Below, piece after piece: positions 9,187 through 17,473 of a stretch of 64,000 nt of DNA. The stretch comes from Allofournierella massiliensis (lineage in GTDB: Bacteria; Bacillota; Clostridia; Oscillospirales; Ruminococcaceae). The notes beneath the pieces are model-generated. The model did not search any database, had not been told where the DNA came from, and was given only the letters and a program-made list of their open reading frames with translations. The position numbers and the translations under genes were made by a program. Location of the stretch: the NCBI RefSeq assembly GCF_021531255.1, contig NZ_JAFBIO010000001.1, positions 372,001 to 436,000 on the forward strand. The letters are read 5' to 3'. Positions within the stretch are counted from its first letter, which is position 1, and every line of letters starts with the position of its first letter.

Positions 9187-10391
9187 CTGCTATTTTCCTT
9201 TCGGCTCACCGATTCCACCCGACAGCGGGCGCGGTAAGCGTCATCTTCCAGGATCAGCTGCTGCCCGGCCTGGGTTTCTTTCAGCCGCAGCAGTTTCCCG
9301 TCCTCGCTTTTGGCCATCAGATATCCCCGGGCCAGGGTGTTCATGGGGTCCAGGGCATGGGCCAGGGCAGCTTTCTGCCCCAGAAGCTCTTCTTTTGCCC
9401 GGATCAGCCGGGCCAGAGCCTCCCCGGCAGCCTGAGCCTGCTGCCGGAGGGTAAACTGCCGCTGCGGCAGCAAAAGGCTGCCGGACTGCAGCAGTTCCCT
9501 GCGAGCCTCATGAAATTCATTATACCACAGTTCCAGCCGGCGTTGCATATTTTCATGAATATTTTCCTGGATCCTGTATATTTCCGCCTCAGCTTCCCGG
9601 CGGTCCGGGCAGAGCAATTCAGCGGCGGCAGAGGGGGTGGGAGCACGCAGGTCCGCCACAAAATCCAGAATGGTATAGTCGATCTCGTGGCCTACCGCGC
9701 TTACCACAGGGGTACGGCAGGCACAAACTGCCCGGGCAATCTTTTCGCTGTTAAAGACCCAAAGATCCTCCCGGCTGCCGCCGCCCCGGGCTACCAGGAT
9801 AACATCTGCTCGGCCGCTCCGGTCCAGGCTGCGCAGGGCCTGGGTAATCTGGTCGGCGGCTTCTTCCCCCTGCACATTTACCGGGCAGAGAAGGAACCGG
9901 CTTAAGGGCCAGCGCCGCTGAGAAACATGCAGGATATCCTGCAGGGCAGCCCCGCTTTTGGAGGTGACCAGCCCGATGCAGCGGGGCCGGCGGGGCACCG
10001 GTTTTTTCCGGGCTTCGTCAAACAGGCCTTCCTTGGCCAGCTTTTCCTTCAGCTGCTCAAAGGCCATCTGTACCGAACCCAGCCCTTCGGGGAAAATATC
10101 CTCGGCATAAAGCTGGAAACTGCCGGTCTGCTCATACAGGCTGACCCGGCAGCGCAGCACCACCCGCATCCCCTCCCGAGGCTCAAAGGCGAGCCGGGAG
10201 GCCCAGTTGCGGAACATAACCGCCTTTACGCTGGCTTGTCCGTCCCGCAGGGAAAAATACAGGTGGCCGCTTTTGTGGTGCACAAAATTGGCAATCTCGC
10301 CCCGCACGGCAATGTCGGTAAGGACCGGGTCCCGTTCCAATAGAGTCTTTGCATATCGGTTGAGGGCAGCTACGGTGATGATATCAGCCAC
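9183..10391 (-). CDS. xseA: Exodeoxyribonuclease VII large subunit
   Basis: Catalytic subunit of ExoVII, degrading single-stranded DNA to oligonucleotides. 402 residues. N-terminal OB fold (about 5-100: …DIAVRGEIANFVHHKSGHLYF), catalytic domain with VARGGGSREDLW and SAVGHEIDYTILDFVADLRAPTPSAAAE-like signature (about 200-260), then a long coiled coil that binds XseB. I chose the GTG at 10391, preceded by GGGAGGG 7 bases upstream; the longer open frame upstream overlaps the preceding gene. The 8-bp overlap with that gene supports coupling. Confidence 0.95.
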   Translation of the reverse strand: MADIITVAALNRYAKTLLERDPVLTDIAVRGEIANFVHHKSGHLYFSLRDGQASVKAVMFRNWASRLAFEPREGMRVVLRCRVSLYEQTGSFQLYAEDIFPEGLGSVQMAFEQLKEKLAKEGLFDEARKKPVPRRPRCIGLVTSKSGAALQDILHVSQRRWPLSRFLLCPVNVQGEEAADQITQALRSLDRSGRADVILVARGGGSREDLWVFNSEKIARAVCACRTPVVSAVGHEIDYTILDFVADLRAPTPSAAAELLCPDRREAEAEIYRIQENIHENMQRRLELWYNEFHEARRELLQSGSLLLPQRQFTLRQQAQAAGEALARLIRAKEELLGQKAALAHALDPMNTLARGYLMAKSEDGKLLRLKETQAGQQLILEDDAYRARCRVESVSRKENSR

Positions 10392-11313
10392 GGTCAATCC
10401 CTCCCGCCAGGGCAGCCACTCCGATGGCGTTGTCGCTGGAGAACATGCCCGGCACAAAGTACACCTGGGGCAGACGGCGGCTGACATAGCCGGCAATCAG
10501 CTCGCTGCTCATCACGCCGCCTGCGCAGACCACCGGCAGCCCCGGATAGAGTTCCAGCGCGTTTTTGGACATACGGACCACCGTTTCGGCCACACAGAGC
10601 AGGCAGTATTTACAGACATAGGCAGGACTTTTGTCCTCTTTCAGCAGCCGGTCGCACTGGTTTTCCAGGCCGGAAAGACTGCAGGAAAGCCCCCGGACGC
10701 TCACCTTGGGGGCAATTCGCTCCGGGCATTGGGCCGCCAGAGCGGACACATCCGCCCCAGCCGGGAAGCCGAAACCCAGCCGAACGCCTACCCGGTCCAC
10801 CGCCTGGCCGGCATACAGATCGGTGCTGCTGCCCAGTTCGGTGAGCCGGTCGATGCCCTGATACAGGATCAGGTCGGTGGTGCCGCCAGAAATATGGAAG
10901 ACCAGGCATTCCCGGCCAAACAGTTCCCGCTCGCCCGTCGCCAGCAGGGCTGCCGCAATGTGACCCTGCTGGTGGGTGGTGCGCAGCAGGGGGAGATTCC
11001 GGGCTGCGGCAAAGGCGGACGCGGCGCTGACCCCTGCCAGAAAGCAGGGCATATAGGAACCCTCCACCGGCCGGGGACGGGCGGAAACGCCCACCCGCTC
11101 TACTCGGGTCAGGTCTGCCAGCTCTGCCAGCTCCTGCAGCATCTGGGGCAGAACAGAGGTGTGATGGAAAAGCGCTTCGCTCTGCCGCAGCCCCAGCTGG
11201 CCTTCCTTTACCGGCAGAAAGCGTTTTTTAGCGCAAACAACCTCTCTGGCTGCCGTATCAAAAACAGCCAGAGAGGTTGCATAGTTGCTGGTGTCGATCC
11301 CAAGCGTCCACAT
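10384..11313 (-). CDS. TsaD/Kae1-like (peptidase M22 fold) paralogue
   Basis: 309-residue ASKHA-fold protein related to TsaD/Kae1, which makes t6A in ANN-decoding tRNAs. N-terminal LGIDTSNYATSLAVFD is the phosphate loop; HQQGH (about residues 124-128) matches the metal-binding HxxxH of TsaD; SSDNAIGVAALAGG near the end matches the DNA(A) motif. It is shorter than TsaD (about 335) and several conserved TsaD stretches differ. It sits between nusB and xseA, far from any tsaB/tsaE seen here. Older annotation would be 'O-sialoglycoprotein endopeptidase'. Whether it is the tRNA-modifying TsaD or a divergent paralogue cannot be settled here. Confidence 0.8.
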   Translation of the reverse strand: MWTLGIDTSNYATSLAVFDTAAREVVCAKKRFLPVKEGQLGLRQSEALFHHTSVLPQMLQELAELADLTRVERVGVSARPRPVEGSYMPCFLAGVSAASAFAAARNLPLLRTTHQQGHIAAALLATGERELFGRECLVFHISGGTTDLILYQGIDRLTELGSSTDLYAGQAVDRVGVRLGFGFPAGADVSALAAQCPERIAPKVSVRGLSCSLSGLENQCDRLLKEDKSPAYVCKYCLLCVAETVVRMSKNALELYPGLPVVCAGGVMSSELIAGYVSRRLPQVYFVPGMFSSDNAIGVAALAGGIDRG

Positions 11314-11319
11314 GGGCGA

Positions 11320-11754
11320 TCACTCCTGAGAGGCCGCAGCCTCGGCATTGGGGAGTTCCCGGACGATGACGCCCAGAATGCCGTTGACAAACTGGTAATC
11401 CCCTTCGTCCCCGTATTCCTTGGCCAGCTCCACCGCTTCGTTGATGGCCACGCCGGTCAGCTTTTCTTCGCCATACAGAATCTCGCTCAGGGCGATGCGC
11501 AGGATGGTCAGGCTGACCCGGGGCAGGCGCTGCAGGGTCCAGCCCTTCAGATGAGAGGCGATTTTTTCATCGATCTCATCCTTGTGCAGGCTGAGCTGTT
11601 CCAGCAGAGAGCGGGCGAAATCGTCCAGCTCACAGTCTTCCAGATCAAAGGGGATTTCCCACCGGGCGCCTTCTTCGTTAAGGCCGAACGTGGAGGCAAA
11701 GGCTGCCTTGAAGGCATTGGCCCGTGCCGCGCGGCGCGATAATTTTTGACTCAT
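11320..11754 (-). CDS. nusB: Transcription antitermination factor NusB
   Basis: RNA-binding all-helical factor that joins NusE, NusA and NusG on boxA RNA for rRNA antitermination. 144 residues. N-terminal RRAARANAFKAAFA and C-terminal ILRIALSEILYGE…VAINEAVELAKEYG…FVNGILGVIVRE are the conserved NusB segments. First gene of the run nusB-TsaD-like-xseA-xseB-ispA; the preceding Asp23 gene ends in its own terminator. The ribosome site GGAG is 4 bases before the ATG. Confidence 0.94.
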   Translation of the reverse strand: MSQKLSRRAARANAFKAAFASTFGLNEEGARWEIPFDLEDCELDDFARSLLEQLSLHKDEIDEKIASHLKGWTLQRLPRVSLTILRIALSEILYGEEKLTGVAINEAVELAKEYGDEGDYQFVNGILGVIVRELPNAEAAASQE

Positions 11755-11789
11755 GTTTCTCCGTCCGTTTGTAAAAATTTTTCCTGTAC

Positions 11790-11815
11790 AAAGGCCCCTT
11801 GCACAAGGGGCCTTT
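11790..11815 (-). terminator. Intrinsic terminator after the Asp23-family gene
   Basis: Hairpin GGCCCCTT/AAGGGGCC with a short GTGC loop (minus-strand reading), then only three T, so it may be partly leaky and allow read-through into nusB. Confidence 0.65.
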
Positions 11816-11820
11816 TGCGG

Positions 11821-12195
11821 TTATTTGTCTTCGGCTGTTTCCTCTGCGGGGCTGCTGACGCCCACCACTACCACGTTCACCTTGGAAACCGTGACGCCCG
11901 CCATGTTCTGCACAGCGTTCTTGACGTTTTCCTGAACCTTGGAGCAGACGGCGGGGATCTTATGCCCGTACAGCACTACAATGCCCACCGTGATCTCGGC
12001 TACGCCCTCCTGCATGGAGACCGCGACGCTGCGGGCAAAACCGTTTCTGCCCAGAAGAGCTTTTACCTCCGGCGTCGCGCTGCGCACCTGCTGAACGCCC
12101 ATTGCCTCAAGAGCGGCCAGTTTGGCGATCCTGGCCAGCACTGCCGTGGAAATGCGAAGGCTGCCGCCCACAAAATCTGTGTTTTCAACTTCCAT
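11821..12195 (-). CDS. Asp23/Gls24 family envelope stress protein
   Basis: 124-residue Asp23/Gls24 (DUF322) protein, the equivalent of B. subtilis YqhY, found next to nusB in Firmicutes. GGSLRISTAVLARIAKLAALEA opens the domain and YGHKIPAVCSKVQENVKNAV…KVNVVVVGV closes it. Start at 12195 follows a clean GGAGGG site 7 bases upstream; the frame extends upstream but through the promoter. YqhY is linked to acetyl-CoA carboxylase control in Bacillus, but accBC is absent here, so the role is open. It has its own promoter and terminator. Confidence 0.9.
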   Translation of the reverse strand: MEVENTDFVGGSLRISTAVLARIAKLAALEAMGVQQVRSATPEVKALLGRNGFARSVAVSMQEGVAEITVGIVVLYGHKIPAVCSKVQENVKNAVQNMAGVTVSKVNVVVVGVSSPAEETAEDK

Positions 12196-12316
12196 AACTG
12201 GACCCTCCATTGAATTGGGATTGCCGCCGGGCCCAAAGCCTGTGGCCTGCAACAGCCGCGAGGCCAGACCCGGGCGGATACGCGCCTGCAAAAAGAAAGC
12301 GCGTATTGACGGGTAC

Positions 12317-12345
12317 ATTATACCATATTTCCGCCGGCGGCACAA
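12317..12345 (-). promoter_or_regulatory. SigA-type promoter of the Asp23-family gene
   Basis: -35 TTGTGC (12345-12340), 17-bp spacer, -10 TATAAT (12322-12317). It separates vegetative expression of the Asp23/nusB genes from the sporulation operon upstream. Confidence 0.75.
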
Positions 12346-12353
12346 CCTGTTTC

Positions 12354-12974
12354 CTATTTGACTTCCACCACCGTGATATTCTGGGCGCTGACGCTGCACT
12401 TGCTCAGCACGATATCCCGGATCTGGGCTACCTGGTCGGCAGTGAGCCCGTCGCCCGAGGTCATCACCGTGATGTTTACGGTGCCATTGTCGATGAAAGC
12501 CACACAGTCCACAAAGCCCTTGGCCTTGATGAGATTTTCCACGTCGCTTTCCTGGGTGATGGCATCGATCTGCTGGGTCAGCTGCTGGGTCAGCTCCTCC
12601 TTTTCCTCATTGGAAAGGGAGGATTTTTTCAGGCTGCTCTGTAAGGTGTCCAGGGCTTCGTCCCGGGTTTTGGAACGGGTCAGCCGGGCATTTTCAAAAA
12701 AGTCGGAGCTGCTCTCGGAGCCAACACTCACCAGCTGGGCTTCTCCATAGGTCTTGTCGCCGGCCTGGCTGGTTTCGCTGGCATCGCTCTCCTCCCCGGC
12801 CCCGGCCTGGGTTTCCACCGCCAGCCCGTCCGTGACGATACCCGCCCCGGTGGGCTCGGCTTCCAGGGAGATCTCGGCATTTTTGGCATAGGCCCAGTTC
12901 AGGTAGACGGCGGCCCCCAAAGCCACCACCAGGGTCAGCATGGTCATTTTTTGATTTATCTTTTTCACTCGCAT
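12354..12974 (-). CDS. spoIIIAH: Stage III sporulation protein AH
   Basis: Mother-cell channel protein that meets forespore SpoIIQ across the intermembrane space. 206 residues. N-terminal membrane segment at about 10-27 (MTMLTLVVALGAAVYLNWAY), a charged, Glu/Ser-rich linker, and a C-terminal YscJ/FliF-like ring-building domain (about 100-206; …QIDAITQESDVENLIKAKGF…). Start at 12974 is chosen for the GAGGAGGAC site and the Bacillus-like N-terminus. Last gene of the spoIIIA operon, after AG with a 14-bp gap. Confidence 0.94.
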   Translation of the reverse strand: MRVKKINQKMTMLTLVVALGAAVYLNWAYAKNAEISLEAEPTGAGIVTDGLAVETQAGAGEESDASETSQAGDKTYGEAQLVSVGSESSSDFFENARLTRSKTRDEALDTLQSSLKKSSLSNEEKEELTQQLTQQIDAITQESDVENLIKAKGFVDCVAFIDNGTVNITVMTSGDGLTADQVAQIRDIVLSKCSVSAQNITVVEVK

Positions 12975-12988
12975 AAGAAAAGTCCTCC

Positions 12989-13507
12989 TCAATTGATTTT
13001 TGCGACGCTGATGCGGTTGGTTCCCAGATTCAGCAGGGCCGACACGGTTTCGGTGATCTTGCTTGCCACCCTGGCATCTTCCCCCCCTTCGCAAAGAATC
13101 GCCACGCCCCGAACAGTGGGCATATAGGTGGTTTCCAGCAGCGGGGCGCTCCCGCCGCCGGTATTGTAAAGGACGTGCTCGTTTTCGTAGTTCTGACGGC
13201 TGTCATCATATTTTTCGTCCGTGGCATATACATAGTTTTCGCTTTCTTCCAGCGTTACCATCACCAGCGTCTCCCCTGCCCCGTCCAGGCGGCTGATCAA
13301 TGCCTCCAGATCCTTTTCCAATTCTTTTTCATAGGCCTGCCGGTCTATGGTCTGGCTCTGGTCGCTGGTCTGGGCTTCGGTGCCGCCCCCGGAAGGGAAC
13401 AGGCCGGCCAGGGCCAGCATCAGCAGCCCGGCGGCCCCAATCAGGACGAGGCGAAAGGCGGATTTCTGGCGGGTCAGTTCTTCCCACAGTGTTTTCCAGT
13501 TTTTCAT
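12989..13507 (-). CDS. spoIIIAG: Stage III sporulation protein AG
   Basis: Component of the mother cell-forespore feeding channel; the Bacillus homologue forms a large ring in the intermembrane space. 172 residues. Transmembrane helix at about 18-37 (FRLVLIGAAGLLMLALAG), then a periplasmic-side region with a ring-building motif and the conserved C-terminus VRGVAILCEGG…ITETVSALLNLGTNRISVAK. GGGGAGGAA precedes the ATG. Its start overlaps the end of AF by 4 bp. Confidence 0.93.
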   Translation of the reverse strand: MKNWKTLWEELTRQKSAFRLVLIGAAGLLMLALAGLFPSGGGTEAQTSDQSQTIDRQAYEKELEKDLEALISRLDGAGETLVMVTLEESENYVYATDEKYDDSRQNYENEHVLYNTGGGSAPLLETTYMPTVRGVAILCEGGEDARVASKITETVSALLNLGTNRISVAKIN

Positions 13508-13956
13508 GGTTCCTCCCCGGTGGGCTGCACCTGGTAAGGTATGCCCTCTTCTTTCCAATACTCGGCAAAAAGCGCTTCAATGGCCCGGGCGTCCTGCCCG
13601 GGCTCCGGTTCCAGAATGAGCCGGAAGCTGCCTGAATCATCCTGTTCGCAGCGGGCCTGCGCCTCGAGCCCCTGCTCCTCCAGCAGCCCGGCGGCCCGGC
13701 TTTCTACCTCGCTTTCCAGCAGGGCAGTCACGTCTGCCGAAAAATCCATGGGCTGGGCCTGAGGACAGGAGGAATCCAGAAAGGCATAGATTTGATGCCA
13801 GGGTACATTTTGTGCAGCCGTAAAGGCGGATAATAAAATATATAGAACACAAAGCTGGTTTATGACTTTGCTGTAGTACCCTTTGGGCAGGATGCCCTGC
13901 AATACCCCGGCCAAAAGGCAGCTGAGGCAGACGGTAAGGGTTACGCTTCGGATCAT
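13504..13956 (-). CDS. spoIIIAF: Stage III sporulation protein AF
   Basis: 150-residue channel protein with two N-terminal transmembrane helices (about 5-23 and 32-50: VTLTVCLSCLLAGVLQGI and VINQLCVLYILLSAFTA) and a soluble C-terminal domain that in Bacillus resembles ring-building motifs. Start at 13956 (ATGA overlap with AE) has GGGGGAGG upstream. The C-terminal half is Glu/Gln/Leu-rich and poorly conserved, as usual for AF; assignment rests on operon position and topology. Confidence 0.88.
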   Translation of the reverse strand: MIRSVTLTVCLSCLLAGVLQGILPKGYYSKVINQLCVLYILLSAFTAAQNVPWHQIYAFLDSSCPQAQPMDFSADVTALLESEVESRAAGLLEEQGLEAQARCEQDDSGSFRLILEPEPGQDARAIEALFAEYWKEEGIPYQVQPTGEEP

Positions 13957-15014
13957 GTGAAACCTCCCCCGCTCAACACCATCAAGGAAGTGGAAAGGAC
14001 GATGAGCATAAAGAAAAATACTAGCAGCGCGGTGCATAGTTCAGCGGTCTGCCCCATGCCGGTGAGCATTTTGGCGCAGAAAGGATATTCCATGGCCTGG
14101 GCGGCGCTGGCACCCAGACCAAAGATCAGCCCGAAAAGCAGACATTCGATCAGCAGGGGCAGAAAACTTACCCCCACAAAGGCGATGGCGGCAAACCCCA
14201 GGCTGCTTTTCAGCACCCGCAGCCCCGCAAGCACGCTGCCAAGGGCGCTGGACGCCGTCTGCCCCACCAGCGGAATACCGCTGCCCAAAAGAAACTTGCC
14301 GGTCTGCATGGCAAGACTGTCGGCCGATTGGGTAAGCATGGTCTGCAGCCCCAGCACAGCCCCGAAAAGCATGGAGGACAGGCGGATGATCCACTTGATG
14401 GCCTTCAAAAGGATCTGACAGGCTTCCCCGATGCCGCCCATGCGGCAGACGCCGCTGGCAGTGGTCAGGGCCAGAAAGCTGCGCAGCAGGGGCAGCCCCA
14501 CCTGTACGATCATCTGGGAAGTGAAAAAAGCCACGGACAGGAACATTCCGCTGTACACCGCTGCGGTGGCTGTCTGCCCGCAGCTCACCATCACCCCGGA
14601 AAAGACCGGCACAAAGCTGGCCAGATAATCGCTCCACAGGTTCAGCCGCTGGGAAATCTTGTCCATCAATTCCAGCAGGGGCGGGGCGCCCTGAAGAAAA
14701 AGACAGAGAAGAAGGATGGTTTCCAAAAGGGTGTTGCTGCCCTGCCCGGGCGCAAAGGTGTATGCCAGCGCCCCCAGCCCCATGGAAAGGATCAGCCCTG
14801 CCAGCAAAACGAAAGGCGCCCGGAACTGATCCCGCACCAATTCCCACAGATAGCCGGCGATCCCCTGCAGGCTCCAGGAAAAAGCCTCGTCGGAGGAAAA
14901 TGGGCTTTGAGAAAGAAAATCCTGTACCGGCTCGGGGGCATCCAGTGCCATGGCGGCCGGCGCCAGGGTCAGCAGCAGTATGGTTACAAGCAAGAAAGAG
15001 ATGCATTTTTTCAT
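13953..15014 (-). CDS. spoIIIAE: Stage III sporulation protein AE
   Basis: Polytopic mother-cell membrane protein of the SpoIIIA channel complex, 353 residues. A signal-like N-terminus ends near AAMA (about residue 22), followed by 6-8 hydrophobic helices (for example FVLLAGLILSMGLGALAY and LCTALLVFFFMLIVLSTSLMVLSG at the end). GLTTASGVCRMGGIGEAC-like and SDSLAMQTGKFLLGSGIPLVG segments match the family. A TTG at 15020 is possible but overlaps the AD stop; the ATG at 15014, 2 bp after that stop, gives the typical N-terminus. Confidence 0.93.
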   Translation of the reverse strand: MKKCISFLLVTILLLTLAPAAMALDAPEPVQDFLSQSPFSSDEAFSWSLQGIAGYLWELVRDQFRAPFVLLAGLILSMGLGALAYTFAPGQGSNTLLETILLLCLFLQGAPPLLELMDKISQRLNLWSDYLASFVPVFSGVMVSCGQTATAAVYSGMFLSVAFFTSQMIVQVGLPLLRSFLALTTASGVCRMGGIGEACQILLKAIKWIIRLSSMLFGAVLGLQTMLTQSADSLAMQTGKFLLGSGIPLVGQTASSALGSVLAGLRVLKSSLGFAAIAFVGVSFLPLLIECLLFGLIFGLGASAAQAMEYPFCAKMLTGMGQTAELCTALLVFFFMLIVLSTSLMVLSGGGFT

Positions 15015-15016
15015 AG

Positions 15017-15400
15017 TCAACCCTGCAGCAAGGTAATAAGAGATTCGGTGAGGGTGCTGAAAAGAGGCAAAGCTTCCAATAGGATCAGGCAGCGCCCGGC
15101 CAATTCCACCGCCGAGCGAAGGGCCGCGTGGCCTGCGTCCGCACAGATTTCCCCCACATTTTCAGAAAGAAAGGCAATCAGCGCAGCTTTTAAAAGCAGA
15201 GAGAAGTGGTCTTGTCCGCTTAAAGCAGCCAGTTCCCCCAGCCATTGGCTCAAAGGCAGGACCCAGCTGCAAAGGACGGTGAGTACCGCGGCCGTGCCTG
15301 CCGCTGCCAGCAAAAAAGAATAGCCGGGCAGATACTCCTGCAGCAGCTCACAGACAAAAATCAAAAGCAGCGCATAAGCGAAAATTTTTAAAATCTCCAT
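15017..15400 (-). CDS. spoIIIAD: Stage III sporulation protein AD
   Basis: Small polytopic membrane protein, 127 residues, related to SpoIIIAC; three to four helices (about 3-20, 28-48, 60-85, 100-125). Start placed at the ATG at 15400 giving MEILKIFAYALLLIFVC, the Bacillus-like N-terminus. The frame is open 10 codons further, overlapping AC, so the exact start is uncertain and no strong ribosome site is seen. Required with AC for channel assembly in Bacillus. Confidence 0.88.
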   Translation of the reverse strand: MEILKIFAYALLLIFVCELLQEYLPGYSFLLAAAGTAAVLTVLCSWVLPLSQWLGELAALSGQDHFSLLLKAALIAFLSENVGEICADAGHAALRSAVELAGRCLILLEALPLFSTLTESLITLLQG

Positions 15401-15419
15401 AGTGTAATGCCAATCGGCT

Positions 15420-15614
15420 TTACAGGTCAAAAAGAGTCTTGATGGTCACAAAGAGCTGGCTGATCTGGGTGAGAATAATGTACAGTACTACGATCAAACC
15501 TGCCAGGGTGGTCATCATGGCCTGATCTTCCCTGCCCGAGCGGATGAGCAGCTGATTGAGCACCGCTACGATAATGCCGATGGCGGCGATTTTAAAGACA
15601 AGATCGATATCCAT
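15420..15614 (-). CDS. spoIIIAC: Stage III sporulation protein AC
   Basis: 64-residue protein with two transmembrane helices (about 5-24 and 37-58) separated by RSGREDQAM, the highly conserved AC hairpin. Full normal length. It follows AB by 21 bp in the eight-gene operon under the mother-cell promoter. Confidence 0.95.
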   Translation of the reverse strand: MDIDLVFKIAAIGIIVAVLNQLLIRSGREDQAMMTTLAGLIVVLYIILTQISQLFVTIKTLFDL

Positions 15615-15635
15615 GGGCGTTTTCCTCCGATTGTT

Positions 15636-16109
15636 TTATAGGATCAGCAGCGCCAGCACCGTCCCGGCGCAGAACCCCAGCGGGCAGTAAAGCTGGCGGG
15701 CGGTCTTGAGTTTCTCCCGGGTATCCCTGGCCAGCTCCCGGCTGCAGGATTCGTAATACTGAAGATCCCGGCAGCTGCCTTCCATTCCCTGACTGCCCAG
15801 CTGGGCAAAGCAGGAAGAAAAGAGAGCTTGTTCCTGTTCCGGGCACCAGGCAGGCAATCTGAGCCGGCGGGGGTCCTCGGTGCTCTGCCCCGGAAAGAGC
15901 CGGAAGGGATAGCGCGCCCGCACATGGGCCATCAGTTCATCCAGCGGCAGACCCCGGTTTTCGATGGATTCCCGGGTCAGGGCAAGAAAGCGCTCCAGCT
16001 CCTGGTATAAAAGCAGACGCTTTTCCAGCATATGCAGCTTCCAGACGCCCAGACCTGTGCCGCTGGCAGCCAGCAGGGCTATCCCCAGCATCTGTAGCAG
16101 TCCGCTCAC
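15636..16109 (-). CDS. spoIIIAB: Stage III sporulation protein AB
   Basis: 157-residue protein resembling GspF-type secretion membrane proteins, thought to couple the SpoIIIAA ATPase to the channel. N-terminal helix (LLQMLGIALLAASGTGLGVW), helical middle (LALTRESIENRGLPLDELM), C-terminal helix (LGFCAGTVLALLIL). Start is GTG in GTGA overlapping the AA stop, with GGAGGT nearby. Confidence 0.93.
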   Translation of the reverse strand: MSGLLQMLGIALLAASGTGLGVWKLHMLEKRLLLYQELERFLALTRESIENRGLPLDELMAHVRARYPFRLFPGQSTEDPRRLRLPAWCPEQEQALFSSCFAQLGSQGMEGSCRDLQYYESCSRELARDTREKLKTARQLYCPLGFCAGTVLALLIL

Positions 16110-17014
16110 GGTGATACCTCCAGCCGGCGGATCACCCCCGGCTTGTCCGTTCCCCAGAGATAGGCAACTGCGGCAAAGGGAGGAAAACCGGGACAGCGCC
16201 GATAAAAGGCTTCCAGATCTTTGGCGTCATATCCGTGCAGGGTGGCCACAAACCCCACCCCGCCGGAACGGCCTTTCTGTACAGCCTGTACATCCCGCTC
16301 GCTGGCCAGCTCATCGCAAAGAATGACCTGAGGCCCCAGACAGCGCAGGGCATGCAGGATCCCTTCCGGCTTTGGCATATCGGCCAGCACATCGCAGTGC
16401 AGAGGCTGGGGGCGCTGGGGGCCGGCTGCCGTGATGGGGAACAGCTCTCCCCTCTCATCAATCGCCACCGTGCGCCGGCCCAGGCTGCTGAGAAAGGCTG
16501 CCGCGCCCCGCAGAAGGGTGGTTTTGCCGCTGCCCGGGGGGCCCACCAGCAGCAGATCCAGCGGCTGCCCTGCCAGCAGGGAGCGTAAAGATTCCGGAAG
16601 GGCCCCATCCCGCCGCCGGGCAATCCGAAGATTCAGACCGGTGACGCTCCGGTAACCGGTGATCTGACCCTCTCGCCATTGAGGCAGGCCGGCCAGGCCC
16701 ACCCGATGCCCGCCGGGCAGGGTGAAAAAACCCTGTTTCAGGTCGTATTCATGGGCATATACGGAATAACCGCAGAGGGAAAGAAAACACTCGTCCATTT
16801 CCCCCTGGCTGACCGGTACGCCTTCCGCCTCTGCCCCGCCCAGCCGGCCATCCCGAAGATATATGTAGCTTTTTCCCCCGAGAGACAGGGCAATCGGCCG
16901 GCCGCTGCGCAACCGGATCTCTTGGACCCGGGGTGCGCAGGAAGGTTCCAGCCGACCCAGGATCCGGTCCAACCCGGCCCCCAGGCGTGAGATCGCCTCG
17001 TAATACTCGTCCAT
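16106..17014 (-). CDS. spoIIIAA: Stage III sporulation protein AA, secretion-type ATPase
   Basis: AAA+ ATPase of the type II/IV secretion class that powers the feeding channel made between mother cell and engulfed forespore. 302 residues. An N-terminal domain includes VQEIRLRSGRPIAL; Walker A is VGPPGSGKTTLL at about 158-169; ERGELFP and the Walker B-like VILCDELASERD (about 225-236) follow. First gene of the operon; promoter of SigE type lies 24 bp upstream and the ribosome site AGAGGTG precedes the ATG. Confidence 0.96.
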   Translation of the reverse strand: MDEYYEAISRLGAGLDRILGRLEPSCAPRVQEIRLRSGRPIALSLGGKSYIYLRDGRLGGAEAEGVPVSQGEMDECFLSLCGYSVYAHEYDLKQGFFTLPGGHRVGLAGLPQWREGQITGYRSVTGLNLRIARRRDGALPESLRSLLAGQPLDLLLVGPPGSGKTTLLRGAAAFLSSLGRRTVAIDERGELFPITAAGPQRPQPLHCDVLADMPKPEGILHALRCLGPQVILCDELASERDVQAVQKGRSGGVGFVATLHGYDAKDLEAFYRRCPGFPPFAAVAYLWGTDKPGVIRRLEVSP

Positions 17015-17037
17015 CTGGCTTCACCTCTTTTACGAGC

Positions 17038-17066
17038 AGTGTATGCGGCCCCGGACAAAAATAGAC
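17038..17066 (-). promoter_or_regulatory. SigE-type (mother-cell) promoter of the spoIIIA operon
   Basis: Minus-strand reading gives -10 CATACACT (17045-17038), a full match to the SigE consensus CATACAHT, and -35 GTCTATT (17066-17060), 5 of 7 to KMATATT, with the usual 14-bp spacer. It lies about 24 bp before the spoIIIAA ATG. Consistent with SigE control of this operon in B. subtilis. Confidence 0.75.
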
Positions 17067-17116
17067 GGGCCCCCGGCGCCCAAACAGGAAAAAAGCCGCA
17101 GAGAAGGACTTTTCAC

Positions 17117-17145
17117 TTGCAAAGTTTAGGGGGATGTGATAGGAT
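17117..17145 (+). promoter_or_regulatory. Promoter of the pheST operon
   Basis: -35 TTGCAA (17117-17122), 17-bp spacer, -10 TAGGAT (17140-17145). It stands back to back with the spoIIIA promoter and precedes the T-box leader. Confidence 0.65.
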
Positions 17146-17151
17146 AACCAT

Positions 17152-17429
17152 GTTCCAGTTTTATAAAAGAAACACTTTGACGGAGAAAGTACCCACCGCA
17201 ACAGACGCAGCAGAGAGAGGCTTCACCGGCTGAAAGGGCCTTGCGGGCAGGCGTGGGGGAAGTTCGCTCCCGAGTGGCCCATGCCAACGGCAGTTATTGC
17301 CCAGTAGTGTGGGACGGACGCACCGTTATCCGCTTGAGTAGAGTGCCGTGCCTCTGGGTGCGGAATATGGGTGGTACCGCGAGACTTTTTAAGCCCCGTC
17401 CCTGTTTTTATGCAGGGGTGGGGCTTTTT
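17152..17429 (+). promoter_or_regulatory. T-box riboswitch, phenylalanine-specific, upstream of pheST
   Basis: Contains the T-box consensus GGGTGGTACCGCG (17369-17381) and a terminator with arms GCCCCGTCCCTG/CAGGGGTGGGGC (17393-17424) plus TTTTT. The Stem I segment GGAAG-UUC-GCUCCCGAGU places the Phe codon UUC at 17263-17265. An upstream AGAGAG corresponds to the Stem I S-turn region. The matching amino acid of the downstream genes supports the call. Confidence 0.92.
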
Positions 17430-17473
17430 GCTTTCCCCGCCCCAAATCCCCGAAAGGATGGAAGGAGAAAACC

